Assembly (NCBI GenBank): GCA_030447525.1
Contig: JAUJOR010000008.1
Coordinates: 185,503 to 249,502 of the forward strand
DNA length: 64,000 bases
Reading direction: 5' to 3'
From: Chloroflexota bacterium
GTDB taxonomy: Bacteria > Chloroflexota > UBA11872 > UBA12225
Shown: positions 42,354-51,703 of the stretch, piece after piece
Layout: every line of letters begins with the position of its first letter
Position numbering within the stretch: position 1 is the first letter of the stretch
The notes under the pieces: generated by a model
What the model saw: the letters and a program-made list of their open reading frames with translations, nothing else
Told to the model about the DNA's origin: nothing
The model's database searches: none
Position numbers and translations under genes: made by a program

Positions 42354-44174
42354 TCACGCGCTGGGCGTAGGCGTAGCTCCGCCGGGACATCCGATGGCTT
42401 CGCCCGTCCAGAGCCGGCGCATCTCCTCGCACCTGGCCAGCAGCTCGTCCAGCGTCCCGCTGTCCTCGACCCGCCCGTCCTTGAGCACCACGATCCGGTC
42501 GGCCCGGCGTAGCGCCGCCCGTCGGTGGGAGACCACCAGGCAGGTGACGCCGGCGCGGCTGAACAGCCGCGCCCACAGCTCCCGCTCAGTATCGACGTCC
42601 AGCGCGCTCGAGAGGTCGTCCACTACCAGCAGCTCCGGCTCGCGCAGGAACATCCGCGCCGCGGCCGCCCGCTGCAGCTGGCCACCGGAGAGCTTGACCC
42701 CACGCGGTCCCACCGGCGTCTCCAGGCCCTGTGCCAGCCCCGGCAGGTCGCCTTCCAGCACCGCCGCGCGCACCGCCCGCTCCAGGCGTCCGTCCGCCTC
42801 CGGGATTCCCATCAAGACGTTGTCGCGTAGCGACTCAGAGAAGAGGCGCGGCACCTGCGGGGTGTAGGCCACCCGGGGCGGGACGAGGAACGCCCCCGGC
42901 TCGACCACCTGGTGGCCGTTCCAGCGGAGCTCGCCGGCGTCGCCCGGCAGCAGGCCGAGCAGCACGCGCAGCAGCGTCGTCTTGCCGGCCCCCACCCGAC
43001 CGGTCACGACCGTGAACGAGCCGCGCGGCAGCACCAGGTTAACTCCGTGGATGCCCCGTGGGGCCTGCCCTGAGCCTGGCGAATGAGAGCCCGGATAATG
43101 GTACGTCAGACCACTCGCCTCGAGGCGGTCGAGGCGGTCGCCCTCGCGCCGCTGGGGCTGGCGCAGCGCCGGTGGGCCGCGGCGCAGGTGCAAGGGGGCG
43201 TCGCGCACCAGCCGCTCCGGGGGCGCTCCCTGCATCAGCTCCTGGAGCCGCTGGAGCGAGACGCCCATCTGCCGGAACCGGGCCAGGAACTGGCCAACCA
43301 TGCTCGTCGCCTGCGTCAGCCAGGCCAGGTAGGACACGAAGAGGGCGAAGTCCCCGACTGAGAATCGCCCGCTCCCCATCGCCCCGGCCCCGCCGAGCAG
43401 CAGCAGGCCGGTGCCGACGTTGGCCGTGTTCTGCGCCACCCCGGTGACGAACTGCGTGAGCACGGTGTCGCGCACGCCGGCCCGTCGCCGGCGCTCGTTG
43501 ACCTCTCTGAGGTGCTCGACCACCCGCGCCTCCGCCCCGGCCACCTTGACCGCCAGCACCGCGCCGAACAGCTCGCCGAGGAGGCCGGTCACCTCCCCAA
43601 TCGCCTCCTGGTTCGCCTGACGGTACTGCGTGATACGGCGGCGGGCCAGGCCTGTCAGGGCGAAGACGCCCAATAGGGGCAGGAAGACGAGGAGCGTCAT
43701 CGTCGCGTCGATCTGCGCCAAGACCACCAGGGCGATCACGAACACAAGGAGCTGGCCGACGGGGTCGAGCGTCCAGGTCAGGAAATGGTTGGTCTCGGCG
43801 ACGTCGTTCCGAAAGCGGCTGACCGCCTCGCCGGCCGAGGCCGGCAGGGCCCGCGCGCCCGGCCGCTCCAGTATCCGCTCCAGCATGTTCCGTCGCATCA
43901 ACGTGCCGGCTACGACGTGTAGCGATGGCTCCGCCACGTTCGCCGCCACCGCCGTCAGCGGGCGCACCGCCGAGACCACGACCAGCAGGGCCAGCAGGCT
44001 CTCGACCGTCCAGCCGGCCGGCGCCTGCCCGGTCAGCGAGTCCAGGATCTGGCGCACGACCAATCCCGGCACGAGCGGGAGGAGGTACGCCGTGACAAGT
44101 ACCAGCAGCCCGGCCGCCAGGAAGTGCGCGAAGCTGAAGCGGGCCAGCCGCCAGATCAGGTGGAGCCGGCTCAC
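42354..44174 (-). CDS. ABC exporter half-transporter, ATP-binding/permease (degenerate Walker B)
   Basis: A 606-residue type IV exporter with six predicted helices in the N-terminal ~320 residues, then a nucleotide-binding domain. Walker A is [17 protein letters not shown], the signature [18 protein letters not shown], the Walker B strand [12 protein letters not shown] with Asp where the catalytic Glu normally lies, and the H-loop VSHRRA. In heterodimeric exporters one partner carries such a degenerate site. The start overlaps the stop of the next ABC gene by 4 bp (ATGA), so the two are translationally coupled and should form a heterodimer exporting a lipid, peptide or drug. Confidence 0.93.
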   Translation of the reverse strand: MSRLHLIWRLARFSFAHFLAAGLLVLVTAYLLPLVPGLVVRQILDSLTGQAPAGWTVESLLALLVVVSAVRPLTAVAANVAEPSLHVVAGTLMRRNMLERILERPGARALPASAGEAVSRFRNDVAETNHFLTWTLDPVGQLLVFVIALVVLAQIDATMTLLVFLPLLGVFALTGLARRRITQYRQANQEAIGEVTGLLGELFGAVLAVKVAGAEARVVEHLREVNERRRRAGVRDTVLTQFVTGVAQNTANVGTGLLLLGGAGAMGSGRFSVGDFALFVSYLAWLTQATSMVGQFLARFRQMGVSLQRLQELMQGAPPERLVRDAPLHLRRGPPALRQPQRREGDRLDRLEASGLTYHYPGSHSPGSGQAPRGIHGVNLVLPRGSFTVVTGRVGAGKTTLLRVLLGLLPGDAGELRWNGHQVVEPGAFLVPPRVAYTPQVPRLFSESLRDNVLMGIPEADGRLERAVRAAVLEGDLPGLAQGLETPVGPRGVKLSGGQLQRAAAARMFLREPELLVVDDLSSALDVDTERELWARLFSRAGVTCLVVSHRRAALRRADRIVVLKDGRVEDSGTLDELLARCEEMRRLWTGEAIGCPGGATPTPSA

Positions 44175-45943
44175 ACCAATACCTCCTCGAGCCCCGCCCG
44201 CAGCAGCCGGCCGAAGCGTGACGCCGGGTCGGCCGCCAGTGCCGCCCGATCGCCCTCCTCCGCGACCCGGCCGCGCTCCAGGATCACGATGCGGTCGGCG
44301 CGCCCGACGGTCGCCAGGCGGTGGGCGATGACGATCGCCGTGCGCCCCTCCAGCAACCGATCCACCGCTCGCTCCAGGAGCCGCTCGGTCGCCGGGTCGA
44401 GACGCGACGAGGCCTCGTCGAGCACCACCAGCCCCGGGTCCTTCAAGAACGCGCGCGCCAGGGCGAGCAATTGCCCCTCACCGGCTGAGAGACCACCACC
44501 GCCAGGTGCCAGCTCCGTGTCCAGCCCGTGGGGCAGGGCGCGCCGCCACGGCCCCAGCCCCAGCTCGTCGAGCACCGCCACCACCCGCTCGTCTGGCACC
44601 GAGCGGTCGAAGAAGGTCACGACGTCGCGCACGGACGCGTGGAAGAGCTGGACGTCCTGCGTCACCACCCCAATGCGGGCCCGCAGCGCCTCCAGCGGCG
44701 CCTCGCGGAGGTCGACGCCGCCGAGCCGGACGGCCCCCCGCTGCGGGTCGTACAGCCGGAACAGGAGCCGCGCCAGCGTCGTCTTGCCCGAGCCCGTCCG
44801 CCCGAGCAGCCCCAGCACTTGCCCCGCTCCGAGGCGCAGCGAGACGTCGCGCAGCACCGGCTCGGCGTCGTCATAGGCGAACGTGACCCGGTCAAGCTCG
44901 ACCTCCAGGGGCCCCGGCGGGGGCGCCGCCCCCGGCCCATCGCCGATGGCGCTCCGCTCGGCCAGTAGCGCCCGCACTCGCCCGATCGAGGCGGCCGCCT
45001 GCTGCAGATCCTGCATCTGGCGGACGATTGCGTTGAGGGGCTGGTGCAGGCTTTGGGTGTAGGCGAAGATCAGGTAGACCGTCCCGATCGACATCGCCCC
45101 GCGCCCGTAGAGCCAGGCGCCAATGGCAAGTGTCGCGGCCGTCGCCAGCTCCAGGCACAGGATGGCCGACTGGAAGGTCGCCGAACCGGCCAGCCGGGCC
45201 TTGACGTCGGCCCGCAGGAGGTGGCGTGAGCGCTCCAGGAGCCGTCCCAAGACGTAGCCGACGCCCCCATTGGCGCGCACGTCCTCGGTCCCGGCCAGCC
45301 GCTCCTCGATCAGGCCGAAGAGGTCGGCGTTCTGCTGCCGCAGCTCCTCGAAGCGCGGCACCGCCAGCCGGCGCAGCCAGAGCATCAGCACGACCCCCAG
45401 CGCGGCGCAGGCCGCCGCCGCCCCGCCAATCCTGAGATCGACCTGCGCCAGCAGCGCCAGGATCCCCGCCAGCAGCAGGGTGTTGCCGAAGAGGGAGACG
45501 ACCAGCCGCGAGAAGAAGTTGCCCAGCGTGGCCACGTCCCCGTCGGTCCGTTCGATCAGCTCCCCCGGGGTATGGGTAGCGTGGAAGGCCGGGTCAAGGC
45601 GCAGGACGTGGAGCGTGAGGTCCGCCCGCAGCCAGTTCGTCGCCGTCAGACCGACGTTCTCGGCCACGTAGACTTCGGCGACCGAGGCAATCTGAAGCGC
45701 CAGCGCGGCCCCCAGGAAGATCAGGGCGATCCAGACGAGGGCCTGCACCGGCGCACCCGCGGTCGCCTCGTCGATAAAGGCGCGCAGGATCTGCGGACTG
45801 ACCAGGCGCAGCCCGACCGTCGTCACCAGGAGCAGCCCCAGGACGAGCACGCGCGGCCACTGCGGACGGAGGTAGGTGGCGAGCAGGCGGTTGACCGGCA
45901 GCCCCGGGGCGCGCGGCAACGGCGTTGGGATGGGCATAGACAA
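44171..45943 (-). CDS. ABC exporter half-transporter, ATP-binding/permease (canonical site)
   Basis: A 590-residue partner of the preceding gene. Membrane helices fill the first ~300 residues. Walker A is [20 protein letters not shown], Walker [15 protein letters not shown] with the catalytic Glu, signature [19 protein letters not shown] (LSGGQ degenerated to LSAGE), and H-loop IAHRLATV. In the dimer, the canonical Glu of this chain is paired with the LSGGQ of the other, giving one active and one inactive site, as in BmrCD/TM287-288. It is the first gene of the pair. Confidence 0.93.
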   Translation of the reverse strand: MSMPIPTPLPRAPGLPVNRLLATYLRPQWPRVLVLGLLLVTTVGLRLVSPQILRAFIDEATAGAPVQALVWIALIFLGAALALQIASVAEVYVAENVGLTATNWLRADLTLHVLRLDPAFHATHTPGELIERTDGDVATLGNFFSRLVVSLFGNTLLLAGILALLAQVDLRIGGAAAACAALGVVLMLWLRRLAVPRFEELRQQNADLFGLIEERLAGTEDVRANGGVGYVLGRLLERSRHLLRADVKARLAGSATFQSAILCLELATAATLAIGAWLYGRGAMSIGTVYLIFAYTQSLHQPLNAIVRQMQDLQQAAASIGRVRALLAERSAIGDGPGAAPPPGPLEVELDRVTFAYDDAEPVLRDVSLRLGAGQVLGLLGRTGSGKTTLARLLFRLYDPQRGAVRLGGVDLREAPLEALRARIGVVTQDVQLFHASVRDVVTFFDRSVPDERVVAVLDELGLGPWRRALPHGLDTELAPGGGGLSAGEGQLLALARAFLKDPGLVVLDEASSRLDPATERLLERAVDRLLEGRTAIVIAHRLATVGRADRIVILERGRVAEEGDRAALAADPASRFGRLLRAGLEEVLV

Positions 45944-46132
45944 TCACCATACCGCCCTCAACCACCGCCGGATACGTCCTTGCCCCACTTTGGCGTCGGC
46001 TCGCCGCCCCCCCACCGGTAGCGTCGGCACGCCAGCGCTGACCTGCCAAGGCCACTGCCCGGTGTTCACCAAGGAGGTCGAGCTCAGCGGCCGGCCGGGG
46101 AGCCATCAGGCCACCATCGTTGTCGACGCACC

Positions 46133-47275
46133 CTACTCGTCGACCACCACCTGGTGCGCCACCGCCGCCGGATGAGAGAAGCGGAGCAGCCTCTCGGCCT
46201 CCTCCAGCAGGAGGTCGCGCACCGGCCTCTCCAGCCAGCTGAATGGACGCAGTGAGAGCGTCGCCTTGCGCCGCTGCGCCTCGATCGACCAGGTTCCGGC
46301 GACCAGGCCGTCGACAAGGAACGTCGGCAGCCATTGGAGGTTAGCGCGGACGTAGACGCGGTCGCGGTAGGCGTCCGGCAAGATGCGCGCCCGATGCCGG
46401 GGGGCGTAGGCCAGCAGGACGCTATCAAACCAGGGCAGCAAGCGGACCGGCGCCGGGACGTCTGGGTCCGGGCGGGGGGCGCCGGGCAAATCGTACAGCA
46501 CACGCCCGGCCTCGTCTTCGAAGCGCACGACCTCAGACCCGAAGCGCCCGAGCGCCTCGCGCACCGCCGGCGTCCGCCACCCGATCCAGCCCGCCACGTC
46601 TTCAGCCGCGGCCGGCCCGAACGCCCGCAGATGGCAGCGCACGACCGCCGCCAGCCCCTCCTCCGGGCCGGGCCACGCCGGGGGCAGGCAGGGCGCGGCC
46701 ATCTGGGCAGCCGGCGCCCGCGGCCCCCAGCGACCGTCGGCCGGGGCCCGGACGAATGCCACCCAGGAGCGGAACGGGCGCCACTTGAATGATCGCTGCA
46801 AGGCCAGCTCGGCCTCATCCAGGCCAGTGGGATGCTCCGCGATCCAAGACTCGATAAAGCCGACGAGATCCTCGACGCTGCGGGGGACGGACTGGGCATA
46901 CATGAGGAGCTCCGAGCGCAGCACCTCCATCTCCGGGGGAGCCGCCCCCGCCGTCCGCCGCCAGTCGGCATTCCCCGATGCCTCCACGACGGCGGCGTAG
47001 CTGGGGTGCTCGCCGGCGCTCACCAGGTGCAGGGTGCCCCGGATCAGTGTCCCCACCACGAGTCGGCGCTCCTCGAGCGCCCGATAGAGGTCCTCTGTCC
47101 GGAAGTCACGCATCCTGGTCCAAAGGGCCACCGGGAGCGCCGGCCAGTACTGCCCCTGCAGCGCGCCGATGGACTCCACCACGTCCACCACCGGAAGCTC
47201 CCAACGGCTGAGCAGCCCCTGCCTGGCCAGCAGGGCGCGGTTGAGCGCGCGGTGCGTCAGGCGCTCCCCCACCAT
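46133..47275 (-). CDS. Winged-helix DNA-binding protein, YcaQ/AlkZ-like (HTH_42)
   Basis: A 380-residue protein of the PF06224 family. LTHRALNRALLARQGLLSRW starts the tandem winged-helix region. The loop SIGALQGQYWPALPVALWTR carries the conserved Gln-x-Gln, catalytic in AlkZ/YcaQ DNA glycosylases that unhook interstrand crosslinks. LYRALEERRLVVGTLIRGTLHL is the next winged helix, and the C-terminal LPWFDSVLLAYAPRHRARIL plus VDGLVAGTWSIEAQRRKATL is the beta domain. A DNA glycosylase role is inferred. The start at 47275 was chosen over 47320 because the upstream residues are not conserved. The next gene upstream on this strand, a methyltransferase, ends 261 bp away. Confidence 0.85.
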   Translation of the reverse strand: MVGERLTHRALNRALLARQGLLSRWELPVVDVVESIGALQGQYWPALPVALWTRMRDFRTEDLYRALEERRLVVGTLIRGTLHLVSAGEHPSYAAVVEASGNADWRRTAGAAPPEMEVLRSELLMYAQSVPRSVEDLVGFIESWIAEHPTGLDEAELALQRSFKWRPFRSWVAFVRAPADGRWGPRAPAAQMAAPCLPPAWPGPEEGLAAVVRCHLRAFGPAAAEDVAGWIGWRTPAVREALGRFGSEVVRFEDEAGRVLYDLPGAPRPDPDVPAPVRLLPWFDSVLLAYAPRHRARILPDAYRDRVYVRANLQWLPTFLVDGLVAGTWSIEAQRRKATLSLRPFSWLERPVRDLLLEEAERLLRFSHPAAVAHQVVVDE

Positions 47276-47536
47276 CACCCGCGCCCCAGCGGCGGGCCAG
47301 CGCTCGGCTCCGCCTCCCACCGCTGTTCACGCCGGCAGACGATCGAATGCAGACGTCGTCGCCAGACCAATTCTGAACCTGGCCGCGTGATCTGTGAGCT
47401 CCCCCTCCGCCCCTGGGCCCCCTGGCGCCCCCCGCGGTATGCAACGCAGCTGCCGCCCATCATCGAGATCCTACCCCCCAGCAGGCGCAGTAGCCACGCC
47501 GCTCTTGAAACGGGAGACGGCCCCATGGGGCTGGGG

Positions 47537-48220
47537 TCAGTCGTGGGTGGCTGACTGCTCGGCGGCGATGTACCGCACGGCCGGTCCCCAGATGCGCCGC
47601 ACCTCCCGGATGCGCAATCCCACCGCCTCCAGCAGCCGCGGCACGTCATGCTCCCAGTGGATGCCGTAAAGCAGCCGGAGCGGGCCCTGCAGCAGCCGCA
47701 TCAGCAGCCGGAGCATCGGATGGCTTGGCACCGTGTAGTCGAGGCACAGCGCCCGGCCGCCGGGCACGAGCACCCGCGCCATCTCGGCCAGCGCAGGGCG
47801 CGGGTCAGCCTGCACACAACAGACGAAGGTCGCCACCACCGTGTCGGCGCTCGCGCGCCGGACCGGCAGTGCCGCCGCCTCGGCGATCAGCAGCGCCCGG
47901 ACCGGACGGCCCTGCCGCCGCCGGGCCCGCAGCACCATCGGACCAGCCAGGTCCGAGGCGTACACGCGGGCCGCCGACCCGTAGTACGGGAAGTTCTTGC
48001 CGGTTCCGGCCCCCACCTCGAGGGTAACGCCGACCGCCGCGGCTCCGATCCGAGCGCGGCCGGGCCGGTAGTGCCGCTCGAAGGGGCGGTCGAGCAGGTC
48101 GTAGAGTGGCGCGAGGCGCGCGTAGCGCCGCCGGTTCCCCGCCGCCCGGGCCCGTGCCGGGCGCCCCTTCGCTGAGTCCTCGTCCGCCATCGCCTCCGTC
48201 CACCAGTCATCCCCGCTCAC
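47537..48220 (-). CDS. Class I SAM-dependent methyltransferase (UbiE/Methyltransf_11 type)
   Basis: A 227-residue enzyme. Motif I is VTLEVGAGTGKNFPYYG; motif II lies in LIAEAAALPVRRASADTVVA (D/E-x-x-x-L-P); motif III is LAEMARVLVPGGRALCLDY. PLYDLLDRPFERHYRPGRAR before motif I is typical for phosphatidylethanolamine N-methyltransferase-like or UbiE-like small methyltransferases. It probably methylates a lipid or small metabolite; the substrate is unknown. Its N-terminus is rich in acidic and basic residues and the start may be later. Confidence 0.9.
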   Translation of the reverse strand: MSGDDWWTEAMADEDSAKGRPARARAAGNRRRYARLAPLYDLLDRPFERHYRPGRARIGAAAVGVTLEVGAGTGKNFPYYGSAARVYASDLAGPMVLRARRRQGRPVRALLIAEAAALPVRRASADTVVATFVCCVQADPRPALAEMARVLVPGGRALCLDYTVPSHPMLRLLMRLLQGPLRLLYGIHWEHDVPRLLEAVGLRIREVRRIWGPAVRYIAAEQSATHD

Positions 48221-48408
48221 GCCGCTGGGCCCGCACGCCTCGTCAATTGTCGGCCCCCTGGGCCGGCCAGCCGGATGGGCCGCAGCGAGCCTCCCGTAAG
48301 GTAAGTATGGATCACCGGATCATCCGTACGCCCGCTCCAATATCGACACCACCACGGACCCGGCGCAACCACACTACAAGATCCGCAGAAGTGACACCAT
48401 CCCTCTTG

Positions 48409-48412
48409 GTGG
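48409..48412. repeat. Target site duplication GTGG (left copy)
   Basis: GTGG flanks the IS3-family element; the second copy is at 49734-49737. Confidence 0.65.
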
Positions 48413-48485
48413 TGGTATTGACCCACCTTGGTGGACACCCTCACACTAGGGGGCAAGCTGCCCCGGAAGAAGGGAGTCCGGACCG

Positions 48486-48783
48486 ATGGGAGCGAGAACG
48501 AGACCACCGTACCCGCCAGCGTTCCGTGCCGAAGCCGTGCAGGCTGGTGCACGCCAACGGGCGGTCGCTGAGCCAGGTGGCCAAGGACCTGGGCGTGCAC
48601 CACGAGACGCTACGCGGCTGGGTCAAGCAGACCGCGATCGATGGAGGCCGGCGTGACGGGCTGAAGACGGAAGAGCGCACCGAGCCTGGCCCGGCTGCGC
48701 GCGAGAACCGCATCTTAAAGGAGGAGCGGGAGATCCTGCGCAAGGCGGCGGCTTGTTTCGCGGCGGAGAGCGCGACCCGGTGA
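48486..48783 (+). pseudogene. IS3 orfA (helix-turn-helix transposase part), frameshifted
   Basis: AAGGGAG precedes ATG 48486; MGARTRPPYPPAFRAEAVQ is followed, after one extra G near 48535, by LVHANGRSLSQVAKDLGVHH, ETLRGWVKQTAIDGG (helix-turn-helix). A compensated indel pair near 48690-48705 turns the expected L-A-R-L-R-R-E-N into PGPAAREN before RILKEEREILRKAAACFAAE, the leucine-zipper end. It is normally ~98 residues and binds the IS ends. Confidence 0.75.
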
Positions 48784-49667
48784 GCTGCTACCAGTTCATT
48801 GCGCGGTGGTCGCCCGCCACCCGGTGGCGCTCTCGTGCCGTGTCCTGGGCGTGTCCCGGGCGGGCTTCTATGCCTGGCGGGACCGGCCGCCCTCGGCGCG
48901 AGCGCGGGCCGACGCCGAGCTGACCGGCCTGATTCACCGGCTGCACGACGCGAGCCGGGGCACCTATGGCAGCCCCCGCCTGCACGCCGACTTGCGGGCG
49001 GCGGGGGCGGCGCTGCGGGCGCAAGCGGGTGGCGCGGCTGATGCGCCAGGCCGGGCTGGCCGGGTGCCACCGGCGCCGGCGCCGGCCCTGCACGACGATC
49101 GCCGATCCGGCGGCCACGCCCGCTCCCAACCTGGTGCAGCGGCACTTCAACCCGCTGGCGCCCGACCAGCTGTGGCTTTCCGACATCACGTACATCCCGA
49201 CCGGCGAAGGCTGGCTCTATCTGGCCGCCGTGCTCGATGCCTTCAGCCGACGCGTCGTCGGGTGGGCCATGGCCGACCACCTCCGGACCGAGTTGGTGCT
49301 CGACGCCCTCACCATGGCCCTGGGCCCCCGGCGGCCGGCGGCCGGGCTGGTCCACCACTCGGACCGTGGCTGCCAATACACCTCCCTTGCCTTCGGGCGG
49401 CGTCTGCAGGCGGCCGGGCTGGTGCCCTCCATGAGCCGAGTGGCGAACTGTTGGGACAACGCCGTGGCGGAGAGTTTCTTCGCCACCCTCAAAGGTGAAA
49501 TTCGTCGACCGCCAAGCGTGGCCCACGCGGGCAGCGGCCCGCCGTGCCATCTTCGACTATATCGAAGGCTTCTACAACCGCCAGCGCGCCACTCCACCCT
49601 TGGGTACGTCAGCCCGGCCGCCTACGAAGCCACCCATCCGGCCACCCCGACCATGGCCGTGGCGTAA
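48780..49667 (+). pseudogene. IS3 orfB (DDE integrase part), frameshifted
   Basis: VALSCRVLGVSRAGFYAWRD then HDASRGTYGSPRLHADLRA in one frame; after an extra G near 49015 KRVARLMRQAGLAGCHRRR and the rve integrase domain with catalytic Asp in LWLSDITYIPTGEG, Asp in LVHHSDRGCQYTSLAF and Glu in NCWDNAVAESFFATLKGE. After an extra A near 49492 FVDRQAWPTRAAARRAIFDY, and after a lost base near 49586 HSTLGYVSPAAYEATHP. All three catalytic acids are present. IS3 elements naturally use one -1 shift between orfA and orfB, but not the other breaks. Confidence 0.8.
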
Positions 49668-49733
49668 CGTTGAGAAACGAACTTGTGGAACGTTGCCGAA
49701 CGAGAACGTGTCCACCCTACCGGGGCAATACCA

Positions 49734-49737
49734 GTGG
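49734..49737. repeat. Target site duplication GTGG (right copy)
   Basis: Matches 48409-48412. Confidence 0.65.
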
Positions 49738-49986
49738 CATCTCCAGGGCAGCCTACAGGGTGACGCCCTGCGCTGCTTCCGCTACAGTTCATGTCCCCGG
49801 CCGGGCGACAACCTACTTATAGGTGTTACGCAGTCCCGGATGGGGGCGGGTGACCAAATTCGGACCGTAACGCGTAGGTCCTCTAACATATACGAGGCCA
49901 CCCTTGGGGAGCGCTCCAGGCGTGGTCACGCGCCGGTGTCCCAGGTGAAGGGAGGCGAAGGAGGGAGCACGCGCGCTGGCATAGCA

Positions 49987-50028
49987 GCCATAGGGGACAT
50001 CCCTGGCCCGCGCCGGAGTCCCTATGGC
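49987..50028. terminator. Inverted repeat spanning the Rieske gene stop
   Basis: GCCATAGGGGAC (49987-49998) and GTCCCTATGGC (50018-50028) pair over 11 bp with one bulged G. The stop codon at 50022 lies in one arm. No T-tract follows on the minus strand, so termination is uncertain. Confidence 0.4.
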
Positions 50029-50591
50029 GCGTCGACTCGGAAGGCTTGCGCGGGGCTCCACGCCTCCCGCTTGCGGACGGCACCCGTGGCCACCAGTAGA
50101 CGCCCGTCCTCCAGCGACACAGGCATGTAGTCGAGTGGCCGGGGCGCCGGGCCCTTGACGACGGCGCCGGTTCGCAGGTAGGTGGAGCCGTGGCAGGGGC
50201 AGACGAACAGGCCCCGGACTGTCTGCCCCTCCACCAGCCGCTCCTCGTCCGGGCGCCAGGGCACGGAGCACCCCAGGTGGACGCACTTCTGGTACAGGGC
50301 CATGAAGCCCTCCTCCAGGCGCACGAGGTAGAACTTCCCGTCCACGAAGTACTTCACGTCCCCCACCTGGTAGTCGGTAGGGGCGCCGACGGAGACTCGG
50401 CTCCCAAAGGCGCCCAGCTTGCGAGGCCAGAAGTAAACGACGAAGGCGACCGCGGCCTGGAGCGCGAGGGTGGCTAGCGTCCCCCAGCCGGCGGCTGCGA
50501 GGATACCCCGGCGCGTCTCCACCCCCAGCGCAACGCCGCCCGCGACGGTGGCCCGTCCGGGCACGACCGCTGCCCCTGCTGCTCCCATCAT
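50022..50591 (-). CDS. Rieske 2Fe-2S protein (QcrA/PetC-like), membrane anchored
   Basis: A 189-residue protein. One membrane helix lies at about 34-56 ([20 protein letters not shown]). The Rieske fold has [11 protein letters not shown] (ligands C103 and H105, disulfide C108) and [11 protein letters not shown] (ligands C131 and H134, disulfide C133). It would carry electrons in a bc-type or alternative complex at the outer membrane face. No cytochrome b or c1 gene is adjacent, so it is orphan here. The tandem ATGs at 50591/50588 follow GGAGGAG; an extension to 50813 is not homologous. Confidence 0.92.
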   Translation of the reverse strand: MMGAAGAAVVPGRATVAGGVALGVETRRGILAAAGWGTLATLALQAAVAFVVYFWPRKLGAFGSRVSVGAPTDYQVGDVKYFVDGKFYLVRLEEGFMALYQKCVHLGCSVPWRPDEERLVEGQTVRGLFVCPCHGSTYLRTGAVVKGPAPRPLDYMPVSLEDGRLLVATGAVRKREAWSPAQAFRVDAP

Positions 50592-51232
50592 CGCTCCTCC
50601 GTTGTACGCCAGGCCTGCGCCGGAAGCGACGGGCCCCGGCTCCGCTCCCTCCCCGTGTCTCATCCTCCCGCGCCCGCGAAACCAGTAGAACTCATCCGGG
50701 CTACCGAGTCGATGGGGTGCCTCCCGCGACTTCCGGGCCCCGTTCGCCCACCCTCGGGCGGGGCGCTGCCCCTCCTGCGCCGGGGAGCCGACCCAAGAGA
50801 CGACTTGGCGCAATCCAAAGCCACTCCTGTGGCTGCCTCGGTCTCTACCAACACATCTGGCACGGCAACCCCTTTCTTACGGCCTAGAAAATGGCCAGTT
50901 CTCGTGCCCCATGGTCGCGGCCCGCCCCAGGGCGCAACTGGTGAGAACACGCTCCGTCGTGCCACCGGCCGGGCGGGACGACGTTCCGAGGTTCTTCGGT
51001 GCTGGTGCCCCGCCGGGCACAACAGACTGCCGGCGAAATCGGAGGTGTGTCAGCCCCACAGGGGCGCCACGTCCTAACAGGCACACTAAGATGGGGTACG
51101 CTGGCCCCGGCCGCGAGGGGCGCTTTCACCATGCTAGTATGGGGCAGCCCCGCCGAGCCCGCGTCAGTCAAAGACGGTGAGGCGCCCGCCCCCGCCGGTG
51201 ATCAAGGATGGCGTACCCAGGCCCGCCGGCGG
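50592..51232. other. 641-bp stretch without an assigned gene
   Basis: No family-recognisable frame is visible on either strand. The open frames here are Arg/Pro-rich shadows. A minus-strand stretch near 50770-50870 ([20 protein letters not shown]) is the only protein-like segment, but it has no start and no recognised relative. Confidence 0.4.
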
Positions 51233-51538
51233 TCAGAAGTCGAAGTCAAATACCAGGACGCCCCCCGGCTCGCGAATGGCCCGCAGCCCTGCGGCCGCGG
51301 CCCGGTGCCGGGGGTCGGGGAGGTAGGCGTCGCGCGCGGCGCCGTCCGCGAAGTCCATCACGAACCCGTGGGTGTACCCCTGGGACGCCCCTTCCGGGCT
51401 GGTGTTGGGCCCGCCGTGAAAGCTCAGCAGCCCCGGTATTGTCCCTTGCAGGGCGCCGAGCTTATCCAGCGCCTGCTGCACTTCTTGCGCCGGGACGTCG
51501 GGGCGTACGCGGACGAGGACGATGTGTCTTGTCGGCAT
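51233..51538 (-). CDS. Dabb family stress-responsive alpha-beta barrel protein
   Basis: A 101-residue ferredoxin-like protein. RHIVLVRVRPDVPAQEVQQA is the first strand and helix. GTIPGLLSFHGGPNTSPEGA, then GYTHGFVMDFADGAARDAYL, are the characteristic I-P-G-x-x-x-x-x-G-x-x and F-x-x-x-F-x-D-x-x-A-x-x-x-Y elements. DPRHRAAAAGLRAIREPGGV gives the P-x-H helix. These dimeric proteins occur in stress responses and in small-molecule biosynthesis; the role is unknown here. ATG 51538 was chosen, as the upstream residues are not conserved. It is divergent from the enolase-family gene. Confidence 0.88.
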   Translation of the reverse strand: MPTRHIVLVRVRPDVPAQEVQQALDKLGALQGTIPGLLSFHGGPNTSPEGASQGYTHGFVMDFADGAARDAYLPDPRHRAAAAGLRAIREPGGVLVFDFDF

Positions 51539-51703
51539 GGCCTGCCAGTGTAGCGCAGCGCTGCGCTGTGACGCCGTTGCCCCTGGCTGGGGTAGGCAGG
51601 TGAAGGGTCGGCGCCCCTGCCGTAGCAAGCCCTGCCGTACCATGCAGCACCCAGGTGTGAGACGCTCCGGGGGAGGGGCGGCGCCGGGCGGGAGGAGCGC
51701 AGG

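Larger units (their letters stand above)
48413..49733 (+). mobile_element. IS3-family insertion sequence, about 1321 bp
   Basis: The ends form imperfect 27-bp inverted repeats: TGGTATTGACCC and GGTGGACAC on the left match TGGTATTGCCCC and GGTGGACAC on the complement of the right end (20 of 27 positions). The duplicated GTGG flanks fit the 3-5 bp IS3 rule. It encodes the usual orfA/orfB pair. Inserted in intergenic DNA between the methyltransferase and Rieske genes. Confidence 0.8.

Noticed and set aside
46016..46175. Plus-strand peptide TCQGHCPVFTKEVELSGRPG overlapping the 3' end of the winged-helix gene
   Set aside because: No start, no family, and it runs antisense into a well-supported gene.
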